64,000 nucleotides of DNA from the NCBI GenBank assembly GCA_965229445.1, contig OZ245876.1, forward strand, positions 3,224,001 to 3,288,000, in the 5' to 3' direction. How positions within the stretch are numbered: the stretch's first letter is position 1; every line of letters starts with the position of its first letter. The stretch is from Owenweeksia sp965229445 (GTDB lineage Bacteria; Bacteroidota; Bacteroidia; Flavobacteriales; Schleiferiaceae). The translations under genes and the position numbers were made by a program. Below the pieces are notes generated by a model that was given only the letters and a program-made list of their open reading frames with translations, had not been told where the DNA came from and made no database searches. This document shows, piece by piece, positions 45,525-54,172 of the stretch.

Positions 45525-46703
45525 ATGGCTGAGGATTTATTTCAGGCTCCCGATTACTATTTGATGGATGAATTGCTCAGTGATGAGCATAAGATGGTAC
45601 GTGACGCCACCAGAGATTGGGTGAAGCGAGATGTGAGTCCTGTAATTGAAGAATACGCCCAGAAGGCAGAGTTCCCAAAGCATTTGGTAAAAGGTTTGGC
45701 AGAAGTTGGAGCCTTTGGTCCTTATATTCCTGAAGAATACGGTGGTGCCGGGCTGGATCAAATATCTTATGGATTAATGATGCAGGAAATTGAGCGCGGT
45801 GATTCCGGTATCAGATCCACCTGCTCTGTACAATCTTCGCTGGTGATGTATCCCATTTATCAATATGGCAATGAGGAACAGCGAAAAAAATACCTCCCCA
45901 AACTAGCTTCCGGTGAATTTTTGGGATCCTTTGGTCTAACCGAGCCAAACTTTGGTTCCAATCCGGGTGGTATGATCACCAACTACAAGGATATGGGTGA
46001 TCATCTTTTATTAAATGGAGCTAAGCTATGGATCTCCAATGCTCCCTTTTGTGATGTTGCGGTGGTTTGGGCGAAAAATGAAGAAGGAAGAATACACGGC
46101 CTCATCGTTGAACGGGGAATGGAAGGATTTACCACGCCAGAAACGCACAACAAATGGAGTTTAAGAGCCAGTGCAACCGGAGAGTTAGTCTTTGACAATG
46201 TGAAAGTTCCCAAAGAAAACCTGCTGCCAAATAAAAGTGGGTTAGGGGCGCCTTTAGGCTGTTTGGACAGCGCAAGGTATGGTATTGCCTGGGGTGCTAT
46301 TGGTGCTGCGATGGACTGCTATGATACGGCTTTGAGGTATTCAAAAGAGAGAATACAATTTGACCGTCCCATAGGCGGCTTCCAGTTGCAACAGAAAAAA
46401 CTGGCCGAAATGATTACCGAAATTACCAAGGCACAAACCCTAACCTGGCGCCTGGGGGTATTGAAAAATGAAAATCGTGCGACCTCTGCTCAAATTTCCA
46501 TGGCAAAGCGAAACAATGTGGATATGGCCATAAAAATTGCTCGAGAAGCCAGACAAATGTTAGGCGGTATGGGAATTACCGGCGATTACCCCATCATGCG
46601 GCATATGATGAACCTCGAATCAGTTATTACCTATGAAGGTACACATGATATTCACCTTCTCATTACCGGATTTGACGTTACAGGTCTAAATGCCTTTAAA
46701 TGA
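45525..46703 (+). CDS. gcdH: Glutaryl-CoA dehydrogenase-type acyl-CoA dehydrogenase
   Basis: A 392-residue FAD enzyme. The fold and the C-terminal catalytic stretch IMRHMMNLESVITYEGTHDI place it with glutaryl-CoA dehydrogenases: the Glu of YEGTHDI is the catalytic base. Other family features are ACSVQ-like STCSVQSSLVMYPIYQYG, the FAD/substrate stretch GLTEPNFGSNPGGM, and RIQFDRPIGGFQLQQKKLAEM. It would convert glutaryl-CoA to crotonyl-CoA in lysine and tryptophan breakdown. Exact substrate is inferred from motif similarity. The stop codon overlaps the ATG of the TonB receptor by four bases, an unexpected pairing. Confidence 0.88.
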   Translation: MAEDLFQAPDYYLMDELLSDEHKMVRDATRDWVKRDVSPVIEEYAQKAEFPKHLVKGLAEVGAFGPYIPEEYGGAGLDQISYGLMMQEIERGDSGIRSTCSVQSSLVMYPIYQYGNEEQRKKYLPKLASGEFLGSFGLTEPNFGSNPGGMITNYKDMGDHLLLNGAKLWISNAPFCDVAVVWAKNEEGRIHGLIVERGMEGFTTPETHNKWSLRASATGELVFDNVKVPKENLLPNKSGLGAPLGCLDSARYGIAWGAIGAAMDCYDTALRYSKERIQFDRPIGGFQLQQKKLAEMITEITKAQTLTWRLGVLKNENRATSAQISMAKRNNVDMAIKIAREARQMLGGMGITGDYPIMRHMMNLESVITYEGTHDIHLLITGFDVTGLNAFK

Positions 46704-48934
46704 TCCCTTCAAAAATGAGATGCCTGGCGATATTTTTGGGATTCCTTTTTCTCGCCTCAAATAATTTAGATGGACAATCCCTATCGGGTAAGGTCGTTGA
46801 TGCCTTGTCATTAAATCCTTTGGCTGGAGCGAACATTTCTCTGACACCTGGTGACTTTGGGCTCGTATCCGATAGTGCCGGTGAGTTTGAGTATACTGGC
46901 TTAGAACCCGGATATTACAAGATGACGGTTAGTTTCATGGGCTATGAAATAGCTGTAATTCCGAATATATGGATTCGTCATGGTCACCCTATAAGTGAGG
47001 AAATTCGTCTTAATCGCCAATTTTCACAACTCTCAGAGGTGGTGGTCCGGGATCAACAAAATCCTCTTGAACTGGGAAGACTGAGCATCAATGAGGAGCA
47101 AATTAACCGATTTGCGGCCACCTACTATGATCCCGCACGCCTGATCACCAATTCACCGGATGTGGCCATCACCAACGATCAAAACAATCGGGTTTCAGTG
47201 AGAGGAATCTCCCCCAATTACAATGTGTGGCGCTTACATGGTGTGGAGATAGTGAATCCCAACCATCTGACCAACGCCGGAACATTTAGTGATGAACCCA
47301 TTGCTACAGGCGGTAGCGTAAACATTATCAGTGCTCAGATGATGGGCAATTCTGATTTCCGCTATGGTGCTTTTCAGCCGGAGTTCGGTAACAGCATTGG
47401 AGGCATCTTTGATATGAATTTACGCAAGGGCAATAATCGCAAAAGGCACCATACTGTTCAGGCTTCGTTAATTGGTATTGATTTGGCTTCTGAAGGGCCA
47501 TTTAAACAGGGTGGCAAAGCTACCTATGCCATAAATTACCGGTACTCATTCACGGGTTTGCTCACCAATTTAGGAGTAGACTTTGGCGGAGAATTTATTG
47601 GTTTCCAAGATCTTGCCTTTAACCTGAGCCTGCCCTTAAAAAATGGTAGTGAATTCAGTGTTTTTGCGCTAGGTGGGTTAAACTTTAACAATTTTGATGC
47701 CCGCAGTCTGGAGGAGTCTGAGATCGCTAAAGATCGCTCCGACATATATTTGGATGGTAAGATGGGGGGCTCCGGTGTTAGTTATCGCCACAAGTTAGGT
47801 AAGGGTTTCGCTGAGCACAGTATGGCTATTTCCGCCTCGGAAAACATCAGGGAACAAAATTATTACGATAGCAGTCAAACCCAAATTGGTAATCAGCTAA
47901 CCACCCAGCTCAACCAAATTATCTCTTGGCACTCAAGACTTACCACTCCTCTCGAAGGTGGTTCACTGAATTATGGCATTATGGGTAACTATTATCTTTA
48001 TGATGGCAGTGGTAGCCTCAACACATACGAGGTAAAACAATTTCTGATAAATCCTTACGTGAATTTTAATTACTTAATTTTCAATCGTTTAAATTCAGAA
48101 TTCGGCATTAACTACCTCACCGACAACAAAGGTAATCAGGCTATTGATCCCCGATTAGGTTTTACTTATTATCTCAACAATGCGATAGATCTTTATATAA
48201 AGACCGGTCTCTATTCACAGCTGCTAAATCCTTTTAACTACTATTTCATTTATGGCAGCAATGGAGGAGATTACCTGGCTACTAATCAGAACTATGGTAT
48301 TCAACAGTCTCAAAGAATCAGCGTTGGAGCACGAAAAACCTGGGCTAGATGGGAGCTAAGTAGTGAAGTTTTTCATTACCAAATTTCAGACATCAACGTA
48401 TGGGATGGCAAGATGGATGGCATTAGTGACGCTCGTACCACCGGGGTCTCAATGACTGCAAATAGAAACTATTCTGAAAACTGGTATATCAATGGTGGTG
48501 GAAGTGTGTACAATTCCACCTGGGGTGAGAATTCAGAAATTAACAATCGCTACAACACGAAATACAACCTGAATCTGAACGGGGGTCGGGAATGGATCAA
48601 GAATAAGGAATTCAAGATTCGCATTTTTTCGGTGAATGCCCGCTTGATGTATCAGGGTGGACTTAAAGATCCTTTTTTCCAGGACGAAGACCTGACCATG
48701 CCAATCCCTCCCACAACAGTGGTCACGAGCAATAATGATTTTTTCAGATTGGATTTAAGGATGCAATGGACCTGGAACAAGAAGGGCAGATCTACCTCTT
48801 TATCCATTGACCTTCAGAATGTTACCGGCAACCAGAATGAAGCTTATACTTACTTCGACAGCTTCACTCAACAGGTTGAGGTTCAGTATCAACTAGGCTT
48901 GATTCCCATCTTGACCTATCGTTACGAATTTTAA
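46700..48934 (+). CDS. TonB-dependent outer-membrane receptor
   Basis: A 744-residue outer-membrane transporter. Signal peptide about 1-25 (LAIFLGFLFLASNNLDGQ); a carboxypeptidase-D-like regulatory repeat follows (SLSGKVVDALSLNPLAGANISLTPG ... LEPGYYKMTVSFMGYEIA), then the plug (NNRVSVRGISPNYNVWRLHGVEI) and a 22-strand type barrel ending in LTYRYEF with a terminal Phe. No SusD partner is adjacent, so a polysaccharide locus is not indicated; the substrate is unknown. The ATG overlaps the gcdH stop by four bases (ATGA), implying coupling. Confidence 0.9.
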   Translation: MIPSKMRCLAIFLGFLFLASNNLDGQSLSGKVVDALSLNPLAGANISLTPGDFGLVSDSAGEFEYTGLEPGYYKMTVSFMGYEIAVIPNIWIRHGHPISEEIRLNRQFSQLSEVVVRDQQNPLELGRLSINEEQINRFAATYYDPARLITNSPDVAITNDQNNRVSVRGISPNYNVWRLHGVEIVNPNHLTNAGTFSDEPIATGGSVNIISAQMMGNSDFRYGAFQPEFGNSIGGIFDMNLRKGNNRKRHHTVQASLIGIDLASEGPFKQGGKATYAINYRYSFTGLLTNLGVDFGGEFIGFQDLAFNLSLPLKNGSEFSVFALGGLNFNNFDARSLEESEIAKDRSDIYLDGKMGGSGVSYRHKLGKGFAEHSMAISASENIREQNYYDSSQTQIGNQLTTQLNQIISWHSRLTTPLEGGSLNYGIMGNYYLYDGSGSLNTYEVKQFLINPYVNFNYLIFNRLNSEFGINYLTDNKGNQAIDPRLGFTYYLNNAIDLYIKTGLYSQLLNPFNYYFIYGSNGGDYLATNQNYGIQQSQRISVGARKTWARWELSSEVFHYQISDINVWDGKMDGISDARTTGVSMTANRNYSENWYINGGGSVYNSTWGENSEINNRYNTKYNLNLNGGREWIKNKEFKIRIFSVNARLMYQGGLKDPFFQDEDLTMPIPPTTVVTSNNDFFRLDLRMQWTWNKKGRSTSLSIDLQNVTGNQNEAYTYFDSFTQQVEVQYQLGLIPILTYRYEF

Positions 48935-49016
48935 TAAAATTGTGAACATTCTAATGCCTATCCTGGCTGCGGATCATTAGTCTTTAACTAACTTCACTCT
49001 ATCAATCATCCGTATT

Positions 49017-49373
49017 ATGAAAGCTCGTATAATCAGTCTTGTTCTTCTTCTTGTCTTCGGAATGTTTGCTTATTGGCAAGCTAACGACAATGATCCGGTA
49101 TTATGGGTCACCATTTATGGCCTCGTGGCTCTAATTTCTTTGCTTAGGTTGTTCAATATTTACAGCCGCCCGATCACGACTTTGATCATGATCGCCTGCT
49201 TGGTGTATTCCTTTTGGTACATCGGGGGACTGTTTGAATGGTTAGGCAGCTCAGATAAGGGAGCGGTGTTTGGAACCATGAAACCCGACAAACCCTATGT
49301 TGAAGAGACCAGGGAATTCTTGGGTCTAATTCTGGCTTTTGTGGGCTTATTGCTTCATGTCCGCACCAAGTGA
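49017..49373 (+). CDS. Tmem220-family small membrane protein
   Basis: A 118-residue protein with about four membrane helices (residues 4-20, 28-46, 53-69, 99-114) matching the transmembrane 220 family by WQANDNDPVLWVTIYG near the start and the closing GLILAFVGLLLHVR. The function of this family is unknown. Its stop overlaps the ATG of apt by four bases. Confidence 0.8.
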   Translation: MKARIISLVLLLVFGMFAYWQANDNDPVLWVTIYGLVALISLLRLFNIYSRPITTLIMIACLVYSFWYIGGLFEWLGSSDKGAVFGTMKPDKPYVEETREFLGLILAFVGLLLHVRTK

Positions 49374-49906
49374 ATTCTCTACTCAGTCAGCGTATAAAGA
49401 ACCATATTGAAGAGGTCATGGATTTTCCCAAACCGGGAATTTCCTTCAAGGACATAACACCCATATTACAAAATCCGGGCTTATGTGCAGAGATTTTGGA
49501 TCAAATGATGGTCCATTGCCAAGCGCTTGAACCCGATGTAATTATTGGATTGGAATCTCGTGGCTTCATGTTTGGATTTGCGCTGGCGCAGAGATTGGGT
49601 ATAGGATTTATTCCGGTAAGGAAACCGGGAAAGTTACCTCGTGATGTGTATTCAGAGCGTTATGAGCTTGAATATGGCTCTGCCATACTAGAATTGCATC
49701 GTGAAGATATTCTACCTGATTCCAAGGTCTTAATTCACGATGATTTATTGGCAACCGGAGGTACTGCTGCCGCGGCGGCGAGTTTGGTAAACAAGGTTGG
49801 GGCTCGCCTCGTAGGATACGATTTTCTGGTAGAACTTAAATTTCTGAATGGTAAGCATTTGTTGCCTGCAAATGTTCCGGTTCACAGTATGGTGGAGTAC
49901 AACTGA
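49370..49906 (+). CDS. apt: Adenine phosphoribosyltransferase
   Basis: A 178-residue purine salvage enzyme that turns adenine and PRPP into AMP. The PRPP-binding motif is VLIHDDLLATGGTAAAAA, and the N-terminal part has the APRT stretch DFPKPGISFKDITPILQNP. The substrate loop ESRGFMFGFALAQRLGIGFIPVRKPGKLP is complete. Its ATG overlaps the stop of the Tmem220 gene. The length agrees with the family (about 175 residues). Confidence 0.96.
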   Translation: MNSLLSQRIKNHIEEVMDFPKPGISFKDITPILQNPGLCAEILDQMMVHCQALEPDVIIGLESRGFMFGFALAQRLGIGFIPVRKPGKLPRDVYSERYELEYGSAILELHREDILPDSKVLIHDDLLATGGTAAAAASLVNKVGARLVGYDFLVELKFLNGKHLLPANVPVHSMVEYN

Positions 49907-50126
49907 TATCTTTTGCCACATCCTGAGGACGATGCTCTCCAAGAATCTGAATTGCCTTCTTGTTGGCTGATTTTAAGCTACTGACTTACAATGAGTAGAA
50001 TTCTCCAAAGATCCTGAGCATTCATGGCAGGAACTTAGCAAGTACCAGCCTGGTATTTGCACACACAAATGGGTTTAGAAGCTTATGCTTGTTGTGATTC
50101 ATTTAAGAGACAGGTACTCTATTCCA

Positions 50127-50150
50127 TAAGGCCCTTCGGGGGCTTAATTT
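50127..50150 (+). terminator. Possible terminator of apt
   Basis: TAAGGCCC and GGGGCTTA around a TTCG loop form a short stem with one G-G mismatch, followed by AATTTTT. It overlaps the stop codon of the convergent LruC gene. Confidence 0.35.
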
Positions 50151-52345
50151 TTGGTATAAACGTAGTTGCCGTTTCTATAGCCAGCATGTTCAACATGCCA
50201 GTCTTTACGACTTACTCCTCCAGATTGAGCCCAGATATCAAAGTACTCATAACCTTCAACAATGTCCGTTTTCTCAAGAGGATGAGCAAATTCTCCGACC
50301 ACATTTAACGCCCAGGGCTGGTTCGTTTCAGTTACATAAAACTTACCCGTAGCAGGGTCTGAACGATCTGCAGCACTACCAAAAAAGCTGAGGTTCATCA
50401 AATCTGTGGGTTCCTGATCTAAAAGATGAAGCTCCTTACCCCGATCATCTTTAATATAAATGAAGGGGTTAAATGGTAGGTCGCCTAATTCATCCATTCG
50501 CTTCGGCACACTAAGAACGATCACCAGGCTCACCGTATCACTTGAAGCATGCGATACATCTTTGGTGGTGTTAATAAACGGTCCGCTTGGTTTATCGGGA
50601 ATCAGTTCAAAAACATCATCAAATGCCATAATAACCGCCTTTGATTGACCATTCTCTGTTCCATTGGGTGCAATAGACAACAACTGCTTAGAGAACCTTT
50701 GGCCAGATACAGATTCAATATCAGAAGGCGAAATATTGAACTGAAAGCCAAGTCCCTTGTCAAAACCACTCCCTACCGCAGTGATGTATAGCTCCGTTTC
50801 AATCCTAGTGACCAAATTACTAGCATTTATTACCAGATTATGTCGATAACGGAGCACCAAATCATTAAAATCATAATCTCCTTTATTGGGCCAAAGATCC
50901 TCAAAGGCTAAAGTAGCATAAGCATCATGGGACGGGTATGATACCAATCCGCTTACTGAAGGTTCCAGAGGGTATCTGTCTAGTAAATCCTTCACACCGT
51001 CATTATCTGTGTCTGCGTAGTTAGACTGACCATTACCCTCTGGGTTACACGCAGAGCGAGGAATAAAAGTGCCACATGATAAAGTAGCTCCAGCCAATAG
51101 CTGACCATTCATTACTTCAATGCCATTGTGATCACAAAAATCGAGATTACCGCCAATTTGTGCACCTGTATTGATAATTGATTGTTGATTCACTTTTATC
51201 ATAGACCGGTCGCCATCGCCGGTAAACTGTCCATCCACTGTAATATTGCTGGTGCGAAGCATCGAAGCCTCATGAGTTGAGACCAAAGCCTTACTTCCCA
51301 CAAATAGGTTGCCGCTATTGCCTAAATAACCGCGTGTCATATTGAGCTTTCCATCTAATTTCACCTGTCCACTCACTCCCAAACGACAGTTATTGTTTAG
51401 CACACCGCTCGGAAACACATGCAGGTCTTGATTAATCTGAAGTTGATGATAGTTGCTCATTTGGTACTGAACCTCCAGATTTTCATCTATGGTAAATTCA
51501 CCATAATTCTGCACGGCTGAAAGACCACGCACGGCCAATGAACCGGAAATCAATAGCTTACCATAGTTGAAGAGGCTGCCATGGGGCGTAAAATCCCCCG
51601 CTACTTCTAGCTCGGCATTGTAAATCTTTATCTCTCCTTCGGGTGAATTCAATTGAAGATCGGCAATCTTAACGATGGCTCCTTCAGCAATCTCCATATC
51701 GGCACCATTATTTAATACTACCGACTGCAAGTCCGCATTACCGCAGATTCTCACTACCGATTCAGGATGATTAGCGGTTATGGTACCAGAGATATTTCCC
51801 GTAAAGCAATATACGCCAGCCTTGTCTGAAGTCTTTATAACGGAATTTCCACTATGCCCTGGCAATGATAGCTCACAACCAGCATCACAATCAGGGCTAG
51901 TTGGCATGGCTGCCTTTTTGCCAATTTTCGGATTACTGAATTGGCAAGAAAAAGAATTGCCATTGATATCCACCTCAATTTGTTCACTGTTGCCATCTGG
52001 TGTAGTGAGTTCAACAAACACTCTGTTCAGACCAGCGCCTAACTCCAAGGATCCGTTCACCTCACCAAATCCATCTGCAAAACCAGAGAAAAGTAGTTCT
52101 CCCTTGGCGGAAGGAGGCATATCGTAAATATCCACACGGACTTTCTCCTTGCCCCAAATTGTATTGGTATAGACCTTAAAACTGACCTCATCGGTAGTTT
52201 TAAAATCAAATCCCGCCGGAACCAGCATATCATCAGAACTGGAGACATGTTGGATACCAGGGGTGGTATCATCTTTTCTGCAAGCTGAAAAGCTAACTAT
52301 CAGAATGAGAGTAAATAGCGATATCGCACTTCGTTTCATGACCAA
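50144..52345 (-). CDS. LruC-domain lipoprotein
   Basis: A 733-residue protein with a lipoprotein signal (LFTLILIVSFSAC, Cys near 22). The middle (about 200-440) is a series of short repeats ending in -G-L-I/V-S-G- type turns (SLFNYGKLLISGSLAVRGLS, VFPSGVLNNNCRLGVSGQVKLDG), likely a right-handed beta-helix. A thrombospondin-3-like calcium segment (DTDNDGVKDLLDRYP) follows, then the LruC domain (DLWPNKGDYDFNDLVLRYRHN, about 490-720). LruC domains occur in Bacteroidota surface proteins of unknown role. The gene is complete and stands alone on the minus strand. Confidence 0.85.
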   Translation of the reverse strand: MVMKRSAISLFTLILIVSFSACRKDDTTPGIQHVSSSDDMLVPAGFDFKTTDEVSFKVYTNTIWGKEKVRVDIYDMPPSAKGELLFSGFADGFGEVNGSLELGAGLNRVFVELTTPDGNSEQIEVDINGNSFSCQFSNPKIGKKAAMPTSPDCDAGCELSLPGHSGNSVIKTSDKAGVYCFTGNISGTITANHPESVVRICGNADLQSVVLNNGADMEIAEGAIVKIADLQLNSPEGEIKIYNAELEVAGDFTPHGSLFNYGKLLISGSLAVRGLSAVQNYGEFTIDENLEVQYQMSNYHQLQINQDLHVFPSGVLNNNCRLGVSGQVKLDGKLNMTRGYLGNSGNLFVGSKALVSTHEASMLRTSNITVDGQFTGDGDRSMIKVNQQSIINTGAQIGGNLDFCDHNGIEVMNGQLLAGATLSCGTFIPRSACNPEGNGQSNYADTDNDGVKDLLDRYPLEPSVSGLVSYPSHDAYATLAFEDLWPNKGDYDFNDLVLRYRHNLVINASNLVTRIETELYITAVGSGFDKGLGFQFNISPSDIESVSGQRFSKQLLSIAPNGTENGQSKAVIMAFDDVFELIPDKPSGPFINTTKDVSHASSDTVSLVIVLSVPKRMDELGDLPFNPFIYIKDDRGKELHLLDQEPTDLMNLSFFGSAADRSDPATGKFYVTETNQPWALNVVGEFAHPLEKTDIVEGYEYFDIWAQSGGVSRKDWHVEHAGYRNGNYVYTKN

Positions 52346-52455
52346 GTGTTGAGTAGAGTTTCAGGACCTAAAGTACATTATTTCATCTAGTTAGACTGCA
52401 ATTTCGGCAACTGAATCAAAATTGTCGATTATCGGTTCAGGCTATTCCTATGCTG

Positions 52456-52764
52456 TTAAAACTTCTCCTTCCCGGTAAGTAAATGCCAAAATAAGATGAA
52501 ATCTGAGGCCAGGCTATAAGCTGGATATTGAAAAGTGGCTGGTTTGTTCTTTTCAAAAAAGAAATGACCGATCCAGGCAAAGCCATAACCGAGAAAGGGA
52601 ATAATTAGGAGGAAATACCAATTAAAAGTTATCCAAAAGGCAATAAAACTGGCTATTACTAAGCCCGTGCCAATGAAATGCAACCATCTGGTCAAAGGCA
52701 GCTTGTGCTGACTCAAGTAAAATGGATAGAATTCCTGGAGTGATTGAAACCTTTTATCCGTCAT
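52456..52764 (-). CDS. DUF962 (Mpo1-like) membrane protein
   Basis: A 102-residue protein with three membrane helices and the DUF962 pattern SLQEFYPFYLSQHKLPLTRWLHFIGTG, then IGHFFFEKNKPATFQYPAYSLASDF. The conserved His residues (H of LHFIG, H of GHFFFEK) are the iron ligands in yeast Mpo1, which removes a carbon from 2-hydroxy fatty acids. Whether this bacterial member has that activity is unknown. ATG 52764 is preferred to an in-frame ATG at 52800 because the family begins close to MTDKRFQSL. Confidence 0.85.
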   Translation of the reverse strand: MTDKRFQSLQEFYPFYLSQHKLPLTRWLHFIGTGLVIASFIAFWITFNWYFLLIIPFLGYGFAWIGHFFFEKNKPATFQYPAYSLASDFILFWHLLTGKEKF

Positions 52765-52945
52765 GATGATTCTTTTCCTAAATATACTATAAGCTACCAA
52801 TATGCCTGCGGATAGCTCACCTTAGGGGAGAACCAGGCAATAGCACAGGTGCAGATCGAATAGATATTCGGGGAATAGACTTCGCAGGTATGATTATAGC
52901 ATTAGGCCGGGAACGTATTATACCAATCAAGCTAACTACCTTAGG

Positions 52946-53053
52946 CTAGCTGGTAAGGTATAATGCGGCTATGACTATAAGCGATATTAGAAGTACTACG
53001 CCTACGATTTGACCGTAAACGGGCAGACTGTTATCGTTACTAGATTTTTCCAT
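52946..53053 (-). CDS. Small single-span membrane protein (35 residues)
   Basis: ATG 53053 gives a 35-residue product with a short charged N-terminus (MEKSSNDNSLPVYG) and one membrane helix (QIVGVVLLISLIVIAALYL). A longer form from 53140 would add a 29-residue unlikely segment. I recognise no family. It sits next to another small membrane frame (53159-53317) on the same strand. Confidence 0.45.
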   Translation of the reverse strand: MEKSSNDNSLPVYGQIVGVVLLISLIVIAALYLTS

Positions 53054-53158
53054 GAGTCCAATTTGCACATTAAACGCAAAATAGCGATGAAAAATGACCC
53101 AGAACCTCGGTAATGTGCAGATTACCAGATACTTGTTCACAGCAATTTGTTGATTATG

Positions 53159-53317
53159 TCAGAGTGTATCTGTAAGAACCACAGCGGTAATAAGTATCCC
53201 AAGTATGATTAAAATCACCAATGTATACTGCAGATACTCTTTGGTGGTAGATTTAGGCTTGCTTGCCTTTTTTATTTGTCTGGCTCTGCGCCGAACCACT
53301 CGTTTGTCGTGTGCCAT
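53159..53317 (-). CDS. Small basic single-span membrane protein (52 residues)
   Basis: ATG 53317 to a TGA at 53159 encodes 52 residues: a strongly basic N-terminus (MAHDKRVVRRRARQIKKASK), then one membrane helix (YTLVILIILGILITAVVL) and a short end. The positive-inside pattern gives an N-in, C-out topology. No family is recognised. The clean frame, topology and gene-sized gap on the minus strand support it. It resembles small regulatory or assembly subunits, but that is only inference. Confidence 0.45.
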   Translation of the reverse strand: MAHDKRVVRRRARQIKKASKPKSTTKEYLQYTLVILIILGILITAVVLTDTL

Positions 53318-53584
53318 ATAGATTGATTGTGGTCGTCCGGAGGTTCTGCGGAGGAAGTTAAAAAAAATTGTGGAACAGCATTATGTGGTATTGGGGCTCT
53401 CTACACGAACAATTGTTAACATCTTGAGATTTTGAAAACACCTTAAATTCCGACAGACCAACTTAAGGTAAACCTTGCATGAGCTTCCTATCTGAATAGG
53501 CATTGTTGTCCGCAGGCTTCTAAAGGGAATAAAAAAAGTATCGATCGATGAATTTCACGATTCACCGGATATTGAGATCATCCA

Positions 53585-54064
53585 TTATTCCTGTTGGGGA
53601 GTATGAATAAAAAACACCTTTATCCCTCCCATCTCCAAGCCTAGGTAGTTCTTATCCAAGCCGATGATCCTCCATTCATCCCGAATAATTCCTGATTCTT
53701 GATCGACTAGAAGGATCTTCTCCTCATCCTCAATGCGATAATAGGACTTCACTTCTACACCATACTCATTAAAACTTTCGGGATTGATTAGTTTAATGAT
53801 GACTACACTATCCATGAAATTATAATAGTCAGGCACCGCCTGCTGCAAATCTGATACCTGAAGCATGCTGTCAGATTCCAGGTAGGCCAGAGATTCCCAG
53901 GCCAGGGATTGTAACATTTGCCGGGCACCTTCAATAGCATGAGGTTTCTGGGTAAGAAATTCAAACACCTGCTTTTGCATGTCCGCGGATGCTTTATCAT
54001 CCTGTGCCAATGATAAAAATGGGAGTACACTCCAAATCAAACCAATAATGCACTGTCTAATCAC
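53585..54064 (-). CDS. Hypothetical secreted protein, 159 residues
   Basis: A signal peptide (MIRQCIIGLIWSVLPFLSLAQ, about 21 residues) is followed by a soluble mature part with many acidic residues (QVFEFLTQKPHAIEGARQ; DLQQAVPDYYNFMDSVVIIKLINPE; YYRIEDEEKILLVDQESG). I recognise no family. It would be periplasmic. It stands between small genes and nrdA on the same strand, more than 100 bp from the latter, with a terminator-like hairpin between. Confidence 0.7.
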   Translation of the reverse strand: MIRQCIIGLIWSVLPFLSLAQDDKASADMQKQVFEFLTQKPHAIEGARQMLQSLAWESLAYLESDSMLQVSDLQQAVPDYYNFMDSVVIIKLINPESFNEYGVEVKSYYRIEDEEKILLVDQESGIIRDEWRIIGLDKNYLGLEMGGIKVFFIHTPQQE

Positions 54065-54085
54065 TGGGGGAATGTAATAAGAAAA

Positions 54086-54110
54086 GCCACTACACAGGGC
54101 GTGTAATGGC
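54086..54110 (-). terminator. Terminator after nrdA
   Basis: On the minus strand GCCATTACAC and GTGTAGTGGC (one mismatch) form a stem around a five-base loop, followed by TTTTCTT, about 60 bp after the nrdA stop. Confidence 0.55.
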
Positions 54111-54172
54111 TCTTCGTCATGAAACTACTCTACTCTGTAGGACCAGAAGCGATGATCATGCCAAAATGCTGG

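Noticed and set aside
50057..50308. Plus-strand 83-codon frame over the 3' end of the LruC gene
   Set aside because: It overlaps the LruC coding sequence on the other strand and has no domain or start signal.
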